From NCBI GenBank assembly GCA_007095845.1, contig SFBI01000048.1, positions 1-33,128 on the forward strand: a stretch of DNA of 33,128 nt, given 5' to 3'. The DNA comes from Microcystis aeruginosa Ma_MB_S_20031200_S102 (GTDB taxonomy: Bacteria; Cyanobacteriota; Cyanobacteriia; Cyanobacteriales; Microcystaceae). Positions 9,138-17,342 of the stretch are shown here, piece after piece; position 1 is the stretch's first letter, and each line of letters begins with the position of its first letter. A model generated the notes under the pieces. That model had not been told where the DNA came from. It did no database searches and worked only from the letters and a program-made list of their open reading frames with translations. Position numbers and translations under genes: made by a program.

Positions 9138-9743
9138 CTAGCGACTGCTACGATCTTGGTCTAAGACGCTGACGGGGAAATTATTATAACTAACGTGATG
9201 TTTGCTAGTTTTTTGAATTTCTTCTTTGATTTGATCTAGATCGACATAGCGATCGGCTACATTAATTAAACTATCACTGGTCATCGATCGCAAACTAACC
9301 ACTTCTACTCGCGCACCACGGTAACTGACGGAATCGGCAGCATAGGCCAAATCCCCATCACCACTGACAATGACTGCGGTATCATAGGAACCCACTAGGG
9401 CCATTAAATCTACGGCAATTTCCACGTCGAGATTGGCTTTTTTGGAACCATCGGGCAATTGTACTAGATCTTTAGCGATGACTCGATAACCGTTGCGACG
9501 CATCCAGAGGAGGAATCCCTGCTGTTTTTCGTTAGTGCGATCAACTCCAGTATAAAAGAAGGCACGCAAGAGACGAGAACCAGCAGTTAAACGACAAAGT
9601 AATTTGGTGTAGTCAATTTCGATACCTAATTGCAGAGCCGCATAGAATAAATTAGAACCATCGATGAAAATCGCCACACGGCCGCGATTTTCTAACACTT
9701 GTTCGGGGGTGAAGACTGGGGCCGCATCATAATCATCAAACAT
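9138..9743 (-). CDS. LabA-like NYN-domain protein
   Basis: 201 residues. The NYN (DUF88) fold is clear: RVAIFIDGSNLFYA with Asp28, ANLDVEIAVDLM, and VSGDGDLAYA, which together form the acidic PIN-like metal site. LabA in Synechococcus elongatus, a member of this family, affects negative feedback on the circadian kaiBC promoter; many other NYN proteins are RNases. A kai role here is not shown by context. The ATG at 9743 follows GAGGAAA, and the gene ends in its own terminator, so it is likely monocistronic. Confidence 0.85.
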   Translation of the reverse strand: MFDDYDAAPVFTPEQVLENRGRVAIFIDGSNLFYAALQLGIEIDYTKLLCRLTAGSRLLRAFFYTGVDRTNEKQQGFLLWMRRNGYRVIAKDLVQLPDGSKKANLDVEIAVDLMALVGSYDTAVIVSGDGDLAYAADSVSYRGARVEVVSLRSMTSDSLINVADRYVDLDQIKEEIQKTSKHHVSYNNFPVSVLDQDRSSR

Positions 9744-9843
9744 TTTATTTTTCCTCGTTTGTTAAAAGTTTAGTGTTGGGTGTTTGCCAGTTGTATCCCA
9801 AAGGACAACAGACCTTAAAAAATAGAGTTATTAAAAAATTCCT

Positions 9844-11457
9844 TTAGGAATCGTTTAACGGCAGTTCTAGTTTAGAAAAGATCGGTTCAGGTGTTCCTAG
9901 TTGTGGATTTGTGGGTAATCCCCATTGACAGTGTTGGGAAAAAGAGACACCATCAGGGAAGTTTTCCCCATCCTCCGACCTGAAAGTATTAAAATCAATA
10001 ACAAAACCTAGTTGTTGATAAATTTTACTGCTCAAGGTCGGTATTATCGGTGAGAGTAGATAGGCAGAGAGTCTTACGGATTCCAAAACTGCGTAGAGAA
10101 CTTGTTCTAGCGCTGCTTGTTGTTTCTGTTTAAATAAACTCCAGGGCGCACTCTCATCGATAAACTTGTTACTAGCGCGAATTAACGCCAATATTTCTTC
10201 ACAGGCTTGGTTAAATTGTAGCGCATCATACTTCTGTTCAACAATAACCCCTAGATTGATCCCCATATTCTTAAGATGATTATCGTTGGGGATATCTACG
10301 CCAGTCAACTGGGGAGGGATATTTTGGCAGTATTTTTTAACCATACCTAGGGTGCGATTTAGGAGGTTGCCTAAATCGTTGGCTAAATCTGCGTTAAGAA
10401 TATTAACAAATCTGGTTTCCTGGAAATCGCCATCCTGTCCTAATTCAATCTCTTTAACGAAATAGTAACGGACGGCATCAGCTCCATAGCGCTCAACTAA
10501 ATCGAAGGGATCGAGGGTATTACCGAGACTTTTGCCCATTTTCCGCCCGTCTTTGGTCAAAAAGCCGTGGCCGAATACTCTTTTGGGCAAGGGTAAACCC
10601 GCCGACATTAGCATAGCTGGCCAATAAATGGCATGGAATCTTAATATATCTTTACCGATCAGATGCAGATCGATCGGCCACCATTTGGCCAAGGCATTTT
10701 CTAGGGTGGGTTCGTCTTCGGGGTCGAGAAGGGCGGTAACATAGCCAAGAAGGGCATCAAACCAGACGTAGATGGTATGCTGACCATTGTGGGGAATGGG
10801 AAACCCCCAAGCCACATTAACCCTAGAAATGGAGAAATCCTGTAGTCCTTGGTTGACGAAGTTGAGAACCTCATTACGTCGGCTTTCTGGTTGAATAAAA
10901 TTGGGTTGTTCTTGGTAAATTTGTTCTAGTTGTGCTTGGTATTTAGAGAGACGGAAAAAATAGTTTTCCTCGTCGCGCCATTCGGCGGCCAGGTTAGTAT
11001 GAATGGGACAACAGCCATTATCTAACAGTTCTCTTTTTTCCTTAAATTCTTCACAGGCGACGCAATACCAACCCTGTTGGCGATCGAGATAGATATCGCC
11101 CTTTTCCCAGACTTTTTCAAAAAATTCGTTAACAATTGCCTGATGACGGGGGGCAGTGGTACGACTAAAGCGATCATACTGGATGTGTAGCTTTGCCCAG
11201 AGATTGGCAAAACTGGTGGCAATGCGATCGCAGTGTTCCTGGGGATTGAGTCCTTTGGCTGCCGCAGTCCGTTCGATTTTCTGTCCGTGTTCGTCGGTTC
11301 CTGTAATTAGGAGGACAGAATTGCCCTGTAACCGCTTCCATCGTGCCATAACATCCGCTACGATCGTCGTGTAAGCACTACCGATGTGAGGGATATTGTT
11401 GACATAATAAAGGGGTGTTGTTAAAGCAAATGTTTTTCGCTCATTCAAATCATTCAT
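9844..11457 (-). CDS. metG: Methionyl-tRNA synthetase
   Basis: Class I synthetase that charges tRNA-Met for initiation and elongation. 537 residues: Rossmann catalytic domain with the HIGH-type motif PHIGS at 23-27, a zinc-knuckle insertion with CVAC near 132-135 and CCPIH near 149-153, the KMSKS loop as KMGKS at 306-310, and an alpha-helical anticodon-binding domain. There is no C-terminal tRNA-binding (EMAP-like) extension, so it is the short form. Gly replacing Ser in KMSKS is tolerated in this family. It is preceded by an AT-rich divergent spacer shared with the acyltransferase gene. Confidence 0.95.
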   Translation of the reverse strand: MNDLNERKTFALTTPLYYVNNIPHIGSAYTTIVADVMARWKRLQGNSVLLITGTDEHGQKIERTAAAKGLNPQEHCDRIATSFANLWAKLHIQYDRFSRTTAPRHQAIVNEFFEKVWEKGDIYLDRQQGWYCVACEEFKEKRELLDNGCCPIHTNLAAEWRDEENYFFRLSKYQAQLEQIYQEQPNFIQPESRRNEVLNFVNQGLQDFSISRVNVAWGFPIPHNGQHTIYVWFDALLGYVTALLDPEDEPTLENALAKWWPIDLHLIGKDILRFHAIYWPAMLMSAGLPLPKRVFGHGFLTKDGRKMGKSLGNTLDPFDLVERYGADAVRYYFVKEIELGQDGDFQETRFVNILNADLANDLGNLLNRTLGMVKKYCQNIPPQLTGVDIPNDNHLKNMGINLGVIVEQKYDALQFNQACEEILALIRASNKFIDESAPWSLFKQKQQAALEQVLYAVLESVRLSAYLLSPIIPTLSSKIYQQLGFVIDFNTFRSEDGENFPDGVSFSQHCQWGLPTNPQLGTPEPIFSKLELPLNDS

Positions 11458-11612
11458 GAAATTTATTTTTTTAAATAGACGAGGCTGCCCCAGTGGCTTT
11501 CTGTAGATGATTGGGAGATAATCCCGATATTCTATGATCCTCTAATTCTGTTTTATCCTTTAGTTGTGATCTAAGTCAATAAAAACAATCTTAAGGCCGA
11601 TTTTTTTTTTCC

Positions 11613-12329
11613 ATGAAGCTGCTTACCCCCCTATCTACCTCTCGTTTAATTCTTGATACCACACGCACGAGTCTGTTTACCGTCGGTCAAGAAAATCTAC
11701 CCAGTCAAGGAGTGGCGATCGTGGTAAGTAACCATCGTAGCTTTTTAGATGCGCCGATTTTAATTCAAGCTTTGGGCAAAACTCTCCCGATCGCCTGTCA
11801 TCACTACATGGGAAAAACGCCGCTTTTGCGGGAATTAATCGGAGAATTGGGCTGTTTTCCCTTTGATACCCCTGAAAAACGCCACCGGACTTTTTTTCGG
11901 CAAGCAACGGATTTTTTACAGTCCGGACGATGGATCGGTTTATTTCCAGAAGGTGGATCGCCGATGTTAAATTTGACTTCTCCTCGTCAAATTAGCCGTT
12001 TTCAAAGCGGATTTGCCCATTTAGCCCTGGGTTGTCCTGTGGAGAATCTATCTGTCTTACCTGTGGCTATTCTCTCCGAGTCGGAAACTGCTATTAGTCC
12101 TTTTCCCGTGCGTTTGCTGCGCTTATTAGATACCACGGAACCTTTATTCGATCAAGATGGTTGGCATCCTGTTGTATTTTATCATCGTGTCAAGGTGGCG
12201 ATCGGTCGTCCCTATCGAATTACTGAGAGCGATCGCTCAGATTATCAAGGTAAACAAGGAAAAAAAGCCCTTAACCGTTTAATTGGTCATTGTCAGTCGG
12301 AAATTAGCGATTTATTGCTGAAAGGCTAA
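11613..12329 (+). CDS. 1-acyl-glycerol-3-phosphate acyltransferase family protein
   Basis: 238 residues with the PlsC/LPLAT signature: NHRSFLDAP (NHX4D, residues near 41-49) as catalytic block I, and FPEGG (near 116-120) as block III. Members acylate lysophosphatidic acid to phosphatidic acid in membrane lipid synthesis; related paralogues act on other acceptors, and cyanobacteria carry several, so the exact substrate is open. The protein lacks a clear membrane anchor and probably associates peripherally. The start ATG at 11613 has AAGG about 17 nt upstream, which is far. Confidence 0.8.
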   Translation: MKLLTPLSTSRLILDTTRTSLFTVGQENLPSQGVAIVVSNHRSFLDAPILIQALGKTLPIACHHYMGKTPLLRELIGELGCFPFDTPEKRHRTFFRQATDFLQSGRWIGLFPEGGSPMLNLTSPRQISRFQSGFAHLALGCPVENLSVLPVAILSESETAISPFPVRLLRLLDTTEPLFDQDGWHPVVFYHRVKVAIGRPYRITESDRSDYQGKQGKKALNRLIGHCQSEISDLLLKG

Positions 12330-12331
12330 GT

Positions 12332-12480
12332 CAGGAGACAGGAGACAGGAGACAGGAGGCAGGAAGCAGCCTTGAATCAGTTATCAGATGTAAGTTTTCA
12401 GTTCACTGATTACTGTTTACTGTTCACTGAAAATACTTCCCACTTCCTAACTCATAATTCATAATTGATACTGGAGTGAT
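12332..12480. repeat. Heptamer repeats after the acyltransferase gene
   Basis: Three exact CAGGAGA units plus two variants (12332-12366) directly follow the stop codon. A degenerate CTGNTNA run (about 12395-12430) and ATAATTC/ATAATTG units (about 12450-12470) come after. These are several different heptamer families in one short spacer. Confidence 0.65.
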
Positions 12481-12505
12481 TTGTTATAAGTAGGGAGACA
12501 CAATT

Positions 12506-12605
12506 ATTTGTAGGATGGGTTAGCAGTAGCCTAACATGATCGGGCGTTGGGTTTCATGCTTCAACCGTTCGGCAAAAGCTCACGGCCGAAGCCCAACCTT
12601 GAATG
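12506..12605. repeat. GTAGG-TGGGTT type dispersed repeat
   Basis: The stretch starting GTAGGATGGGTTAGC and containing CGTTGGGTTTC and GAAGCCCAACC resembles the GTTGGGTTTC-containing dispersed repeats of Microcystis-like genomes. GTTGGGTTTC and GAAGCCCAAC form an imperfect inverted repeat, so it may fold as RNA or be a MITE relic. I identify it from general resemblance only. Confidence 0.4.
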
Positions 12606-12670
12606 ATATTATCAGTCTAACTCTCGGTCGGGTGCAGTGATTGGTTAGACAGATGGACTTTAGATGAAGT

Positions 12671-12895
12671 TTATGGAGATTTCCACTCTCCTTCTGGGAT
12701 CATGGCTGTAATCATGATGTTACGCAATGTTCCAGTAGGTAAATCTCTCCCTTGATGGTAAGGTACGATAACTTGAGTATCTTGATCCCTACCACGCCAT
12801 TTTCTATGACTACCCTTCTGAGAGATCAGTTCAAAGTTATACTTGCGTAATATGCGCTCAACCTCGTCAGCATTCATTCTCCTGAGTCGAGTCAT
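12671..12895 (-). CDS. hicA: HicA-family toxin
   Basis: 74 residues forming the small dsRBD-like HicA (YcfA) fold, with the catalytic histidine in QKGSHRKWRG (His30) and the typical VPYHQGRDLPTGTLRNIM end. HicA toxins are ribosome-independent mRNA interferases. The ATG overlaps the hicB stop codon by 4 bp (ATGA), so production is coupled to the antitoxin. Complete and apparently functional. Confidence 0.92.
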   Translation of the reverse strand: MTRLRRMNADEVERILRKYNFELISQKGSHRKWRGRDQDTQVIVPYHQGRDLPTGTLRNIMITAMIPEGEWKSP

Positions 12896-13095
12896 CCCAC
12901 CATAACCTCACGGATTACTGCTCCTGGTAGAAGGTCGATAGCATCAGGTTGTAAATAAAGCTCGATCGCTTCGCGTATATTATTGAGAGCTTCCTCTTCT
13001 GTAATACCGGCAGATGTGCATCCGGGCAGTTCCGGACACCAAATTGCCCATTCGTTTGTATCGGGATCGGGTTCAAGTATCACTCGCCATTTCAT
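12892..13095 (-). CDS. hicB: HicB-family antitoxin (short form)
   Basis: 67 residues with the partial RNase H fold of HicB: EWAIWCPELPGCTSAGITEEEALNNIREAIELYL is the family hallmark (residues about 15-48). It has no room for a DNA-binding C-terminus, so autoregulation by this protein alone is doubtful. The antitoxin gene comes first, then hicA. AAGGA precedes the ATG by about 11 nt. HicB binds and neutralises HicA. Confidence 0.9.
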   Translation of the reverse strand: MKWRVILEPDPDTNEWAIWCPELPGCTSAGITEEEALNNIREAIELYLQPDAIDLLPGAVIREVMVG

Positions 13096-13188
13096 AGGGA
13101 CTAAATCCTTAGAGAACTACCCAAGATGATAACAGATGGACTCCACAAGCATAATCAATGCTCAAGTCCGGGATGACTCGATAGTGGT

Positions 13189-13284
13189 TCACGTTGAAAA
13201 AGCTCCCAATTCCATATCTTCGTTAGAAAGGCTTTGCTGCCATTTTAATTCACTTTCAATATCTTCTAGCAATTGATAATTCAT
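13189..13284 (-). pseudogene. Possible antitoxin gene remnant
   Basis: A 31-codon frame begins MNYQLLEDIESELKWQQSL and stops early with TGA. The stretch resembles the middle of small cyanobacterial antitoxin-like proteins, but this rests on memory of the pattern only. It lies between hicB and the ParB-like gene and overlaps ATAATTC-type heptamers. It may be chance. Confidence 0.25.
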
Positions 13285-13319
13285 AATTGATCATTCACTT
13301 TGGTTGATACTCCTTTTTC

Positions 13320-14012
13320 TTATTGCGCTAATATTCTGACTAGCTCTGCTTTCTTCATCTTGCTTAAACCAACGATTCCCTTTTCTTTGGCTAGAGTCTT
13401 TAATTCAGAAACAGTCTTGAGTTTGAGAGTTTCTTCTGAAAATTCCTCAATCACTGCATCTTGTTGAGATTGAGGAGTGAGATAAAAGACGGTTTTGAGT
13501 AAATCTAATCCCTTCCCTTTTGTAATTCCACACTTGAGGGCAACAATTGAGTCTAAACTCTTCCAGAATTGACGGGGAGCCTCATCAATCCTAGCAGTAG
13601 CCGTAGCTAATTTAACTGTTTTTATTGGGCTATTCGGTTGTTCAATCAAGAACTGTAAAGCAGATTTAATTTCTTCTCTTGAAGCTGTTGACAGATTTAG
13701 TTTTGGGGTTTCTTCTCTTGCCAAAGCTCTGGATATATTCCTAGCATTTTCTGTTCCATCGGCAATAATACACCAAATTCTTTCTAGTCCAGCCCTTTCA
13801 GCCACAGCATAAACAAATGAGTTGCCGATAACTTCATAGCGATCCTCTGATAGTTCTTTGACGATTACAGGCAGCCAGTTGCGTCCACCTGTCTGCTGTA
13901 ATAGTTTAGCAGTAACTTCAATTAAAAAACTATCAGCATCGGTTCCATTGGTAATTTCTATTTCATCTAGGTATAGGTACTTTAAAGTACCAATATCGGT
14001 ATATTCCATCAT
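13320..14012 (-). CDS. ParB-like protein with C-terminal Rho_N-type domain
   Basis: 230 residues. The N-terminal two thirds resembles a ParB/sulfiredoxin-like domain: a start segment that names position-setting residues (YLYLDEIEI), then LPVIVKELSEDRYEVIGNSFVYAVAERAG, the usual parameter-and-name layout of ParB-like folds. The last 35 residues (about 195-229; TVSELKTLAKEKGIVGLSKMKKAEL) form a Rho_N/SAP-like helical nucleic-acid-binding domain. No HTH domain of canonical chromosomal ParB is seen. It is translationally coupled (ATGA, 4-bp overlap) to the ParA-type gene upstream, so the two should work together. A second ATG at 14009 is an equally good start. Confidence 0.65.
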   Translation of the reverse strand: MMEYTDIGTLKYLYLDEIEITNGTDADSFLIEVTAKLLQQTGGRNWLPVIVKELSEDRYEVIGNSFVYAVAERAGLERIWCIIADGTENARNISRALAREETPKLNLSTASREEIKSALQFLIEQPNSPIKTVKLATATARIDEAPRQFWKSLDSIVALKCGITKGKGLDLLKTVFYLTPQSQQDAVIEEFSEETLKLKTVSELKTLAKEKGIVGLSKMKKAELVRILAQ

Positions 14013-15343
14013 TGTAAAAAATACTCCTTTGCTAAGTCTTTGTAGTAGTCATAAGCGGAACGATTTTTATAAACGGCTGGCACGCGAGCGAAAGCAGCAC
14101 TGGCTATAATAGCGTATTCTGGCAGGTGATGAATATGTAAATTTTTACTGGCATTAGTGTATTTGGGATAAAAATAGGGTGTAAGGGTTTTGTCATTTTT
14201 TAGTATTTGATAAATTTCTTTTTGGGCAAGTTCTAACTGTGGTTGAGTAATCTTCTCGCCGTTGAAAAAAATTGGTAAGGCTATGGGAGTCCCATCTTTT
14301 TTTGATTTTTGCATTTCCGGCAGAAACTCCTTGATGGCAGTGGCTGCATTATTAAGGGAGAATGAATTGTTATGTTTTGTGGGTAAGAGGACAACATCGG
14401 CAGCATAAACAGCCAGCCGGCTAGTAAATCGCCAATTGGGAGCGGCATCTATAAAGATGTAATCATATTCATATCTAGCTAAGTCTAATTTTCTATGGAG
14501 AGTGAATATTTTCATTTGAGAATTATACTGAAAGTCCGGATAGTCTGCCATTTTAGGATCAGCAGGAACAACGTCGAAGGTAATTTGTCGTTTTGGATTC
14601 TTAAAAGTATAGGGAATAATCACTGATTTTAGATCAATATTACGGTCAGTTAAAGCCTTTTCTAGTAGGCCATCTTCTGGGTTTATATTTAGGATAGATT
14701 TAGTTAAATCTCGTTGATTAAAATCAAAGTCTAAAACTAGAACTTTTTTCCCTAAAAAAGCAAGAATAGCCGCAAGATTTACGGTTGTGGTGGTTTTGCC
14801 TACACCGCCTTTATTATTGTAAACAGTAACCGTTAATGCTTTGGGAGTATTGTCAATTTTTGTCTTGATCCGAGCTACAGTCTCATCAATGTTCTCAGGA
14901 GTTATTGCTATGCAAGTAGTGGCAGGAAAAATGATTTTACCATGTTTTCTAAATAACTGGATGTGTGAACCGTTAGTGATAATTCCCCATTGGGCTGCTT
15001 GACAGTTATTCCCTAATAACTGACGCTTTAACTGATTGACAGTTGTCTTATAACCTGGACTATTTTCAGTTAAGTTAGTATCTCTACCCTTTAACTCTAT
15101 CAGCAGAAAAGGATTACTCTTTGTCTGCAAAAAAATATCGTTTGCTAGGTTTCTTCGAGTGGCAAAGTCGGTAATCCCACCGCCTCCCGTGTCTTACTGT
15201 GGGATTATCTCCGTGGTTGAAAATCCTAAATATGATATCAGGTAAGGTGCAAAGTTGGTGCTAACAATAGCTTCCGACGCATCTTGAGGCAAATGCTGAA
15301 GATAAGATTTGAGACTTTTTACTTTGGGGGTGTTATCTTTCAT
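14009..15343 (-). pseudogene. PD-(D/E)XK (HsdR_N-like)-ParA ATPase fusion, interrupted by an in-frame stop
   Basis: A single frame runs from the ATG at 15343 to 14009 (444 codons plus stop), broken once by TAA at codon 50 (15194-15196). Before the stop: MKDNTPKVKSLKSYLQHLPQ onward, helical. After it, GGGGITDFATRRN (Asp59) and LLIELKGRD (Glu83, Lys85) form a PD-(D/E)XK active site as in HsdR N-termini. From about residue 170 a ParA/Soj ATPase follows: YNNKGGVGKTTTT (deviant Walker A, about 178-185), DFDFNQRD, then the ADVVLLP region. The remaining downstream frame can start only at weak codons such as TTG at 15130, which lies after Asp59. Hence the nuclease part is probably dead and the ATPase may survive. 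A sequencing error is possible. Confidence 0.75.
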
Positions 15344-15397
15344 CTGAGTTCACAAACTATAGACTAAAGTTGATGAATTACTGTTTTTTTGATTATA

Positions 15398-15515
15398 ATA
15401 CTAAATCCAGTTATTAAAAACTGATTATTTATTCCCCGTCTTGCCTTTTGCATGAGTAGAAAACGGGTTTCTCCGAGAAACCCGTTTTCTGTGGGTTACT
15501 CAACGGATTTAGTAT
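15398..15515. mobile_element. 118-bp MITE
   Basis: Terminal inverted repeats CTAAATCC / GGATTTAG are flanked by TA on both sides, as expected for insertion by an IS630/Tc1-mariner-type transposase. The centre is a near-perfect palindrome, AGAAAACGGGTTTCTC followed by its complement (about 15458-15490). A second copy of equal length lies at 19377-19494 in the opposite orientation. It sits 55 bp before the ParA-fusion start and 31 bp before the GAF gene. Confidence 0.85.
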
Positions 15516-15546
15516 AACACCCCATTTCCTCAACCCCTAAACCATT

Positions 15547-15966
15547 ATGGAAAAATTAACTAATCTCGATCGCATTGCTGAAGAAATTTTAGGTTTAATT
15601 CCAACAGAAACGGTTATCATTGCCGAATTTGACGGTGATGGTATTTATTATCGTGCGGGTGCGGGTAAAAACACCCAGGCAATTGTGGGCAAAAGGGGTG
15701 ATATTGCCACGTCGGGATTGTGTACGGTGGTTTACCAGGGGAGTTGTCCGGTGGTGGTGGGACAAACCCTAGGAGATAATCGCATCCGTCAGGATATAGC
15801 AGTCGCTTTGGGGATAAAAACGGCTTTAGCTGTGCCAATTAGGGTTAATAATCGGTTATTTGGTGCAGTAATGCTGTTAAACCGTCTCGATGGTCAGGAA
15901 TTGACCGATCGAGATAGTTTGTTAGTGGAGGAATATCTGAACTCGCTACTCAGAGATGAGGGATAG
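15547..15966 (+). CDS. GAF-domain protein
   Basis: 139 residues forming a single GAF domain: TSGLCTVVYQGSCPVVV, DNRIRQDIAVALGIKTALAVPIRVNNRLFGAVMLLNR, then the C-terminal helix. GAF domains bind cyclic nucleotides, bilins or other small ligands. There is no obvious bilin-attachment Cys-His pair, although Cys residues occur near 59 and 67 (GLCTV, GSCPV), and no output domain, so it may act as a soluble sensor partner. Its last 21 bp overlap the 3' end of the convergent flavoprotein gene. Confidence 0.82.
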   Translation: MEKLTNLDRIAEEILGLIPTETVIIAEFDGDGIYYRAGAGKNTQAIVGKRGDIATSGLCTVVYQGSCPVVVGQTLGDNRIRQDIAVALGIKTALAVPIRVNNRLFGAVMLLNRLDGQELTDRDSLLVEEYLNSLLRDEG

Positions 15967-17139
15967 AAGCGGTTGGGTAATCCAGTTGAATCCTACCGCG
16001 ATTTGATGGTTAAGGGTGGGCAGTCGGTAGAGATAGACTAAGCGACGGGTAAGATGGGCAAGGGGACCGGCTAATTCTAGTCCTAAACCGCTAATCGTAG
16101 CTTCATCAATGCCGAGGGTCAACATTTCGCCTAAAGGTTGATAACGGAAGGGTAAAGCCGGTTTATCGTGGAAACTCGCCCAAATATTCCAAGCGCAGTA
16201 GTCGGACTGTTGAAGGGCGACCTGAGCCGTGGCAGCGTAGGGTTTATCCTCTTGATCGCGACTATCGGCCGCATCGCCGATCGCGTAGATGCTGGGGTTT
16301 TCGACAGTTTGTAAATATTGATTAACTTTTAGTAATTTGCGCTCATTATGTGCTATGGGCAAATTAGCGAGCAGTGGAGAGGCGATCGGACTAACGGTCC
16401 AGAGAATTAGATCAACGGGGATATTGTCGATTTGTCCTTTGTAGTCAAGGGAGAGGCGATCCGCTTGGATGTCGGCGACGGTGGTTTCTAGGTCTAACCA
16501 AACCAGACGTTTTTCTAGGGCTTTTTTGGCGGTGTCGCGGTTAAATTGGGTTGAAGGGCCAAGTATATCGCTATTTCTTTCGATCAGACGAATTCTTCCC
16601 CTTTCTCCGAGACGATCGGCCAGCTTACAGGCTAATTCTACGCCGCTATAACCGCCCCCGATAATGGCGACCCGAATTTTATCGCGATCGGATTTTTCTA
16701 GGGTTTTGAGTCGATCCCGAAGACGATAGGCATCCTCTAGACTGCGAAAGGGGATAGCGTGGGTTTTGGCCCCAGGTAGGAATTCAAGGGAGGATTGACC
16801 ACCGAGGGCGATGACGAGGCGGTCGTGGCATATATCGTTTTGATTGTCAAGGGTTATTTTATGATTATTAACATCGATCGCCGTGACGGTTCCCTGTTGA
16901 AAGTTAACCGGGGTATTGGCGAGTAATTCGCTGAAAGGGGGAGCAATTTCCCAGGATTGTAGTTCTGAGGTGACTAATTCGTAGAGAAGGGGAGAAAATA
17001 AAAAGCGATCGCTTTTATCAATTAAGGTAATTTGGGGGGGGTGTTGATCTTGCCAAGGCAATTGACTCAAACGTAAAGCAGTATAGAGTCCACCAAAACC
17101 ACCACCGAGAATACAAATTTTTGGGTTTGAGTCAGTCAT
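15946..17139 (-). CDS. Type II NADH dehydrogenase-like FAD oxidoreductase
   Basis: 397 residues. It has an FAD dinucleotide fold (CILGGGFGGLYTALRL, glycines at 12-17), a second NAD(P)-binding fold (VAIIGGGYSGVELACKLA, 161-166) and the FAD-binding IYAIGDAAD motif near 284-292. This is the NDH-2 pattern, non-proton-pumping oxidation of NAD(P)H with quinone reduction at the thylakoid or plasma membrane. Cyanobacteria have several paralogues (NdbA, B, C) and I cannot tell which this is; NdbB-type members act in demethylnaphthoquinone reduction for phylloquinone. Its 3' end overlaps the GAF gene tail-to-tail. Confidence 0.87.
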   Translation of the reverse strand: MTDSNPKICILGGGFGGLYTALRLSQLPWQDQHPPQITLIDKSDRFLFSPLLYELVTSELQSWEIAPPFSELLANTPVNFQQGTVTAIDVNNHKITLDNQNDICHDRLVIALGGQSSLEFLPGAKTHAIPFRSLEDAYRLRDRLKTLEKSDRDKIRVAIIGGGYSGVELACKLADRLGERGRIRLIERNSDILGPSTQFNRDTAKKALEKRLVWLDLETTVADIQADRLSLDYKGQIDNIPVDLILWTVSPIASPLLANLPIAHNERKLLKVNQYLQTVENPSIYAIGDAADSRDQEDKPYAATAQVALQQSDYCAWNIWASFHDKPALPFRYQPLGEMLTLGIDEATISGLGLELAGPLAHLTRRLVYLYRLPTLNHQIAVGFNWITQPLLSLISE

Positions 17140-17249
17140 ATCGATCGCTGAGGGTTTTGTTTCTTATTTTGACACTCCCTGCCGTAAAATGGACGGGGAA
17201 ACTTAAACCCAAATTTTCGGGAAAGCAAGGAAAGAAAAATAGTTTTTAT

Positions 17250-17342
17250 TTATCTACCCAGCCAAATCGTCAGCAAAGCCAAAATTGTAGCCAGAAAAAG
17301 GATATGATTCATCCAATCGTCGAAAGACCAATTTTTAAACAT
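17250..17342 (-). CDS. Small single-span membrane protein (30 residues)
   Basis: A short frame, MFKNWSFDDWMNHILFLATI followed by LALLTIWLGR, with a charged/aromatic N-terminus and one hydrophobic helix (about residues 12-28) ending in Arg. AAGGA sits 8 nt upstream of the ATG, which is better than many full-length genes here. It lies just upstream of the NDH-2-like gene on the same strand and could share its transcript. Similar tiny thylakoid proteins are common in cyanobacteria, but I do not recognise this one. Confidence 0.6.
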   Translation of the reverse strand: MFKNWSFDDWMNHILFLATILALLTIWLGR

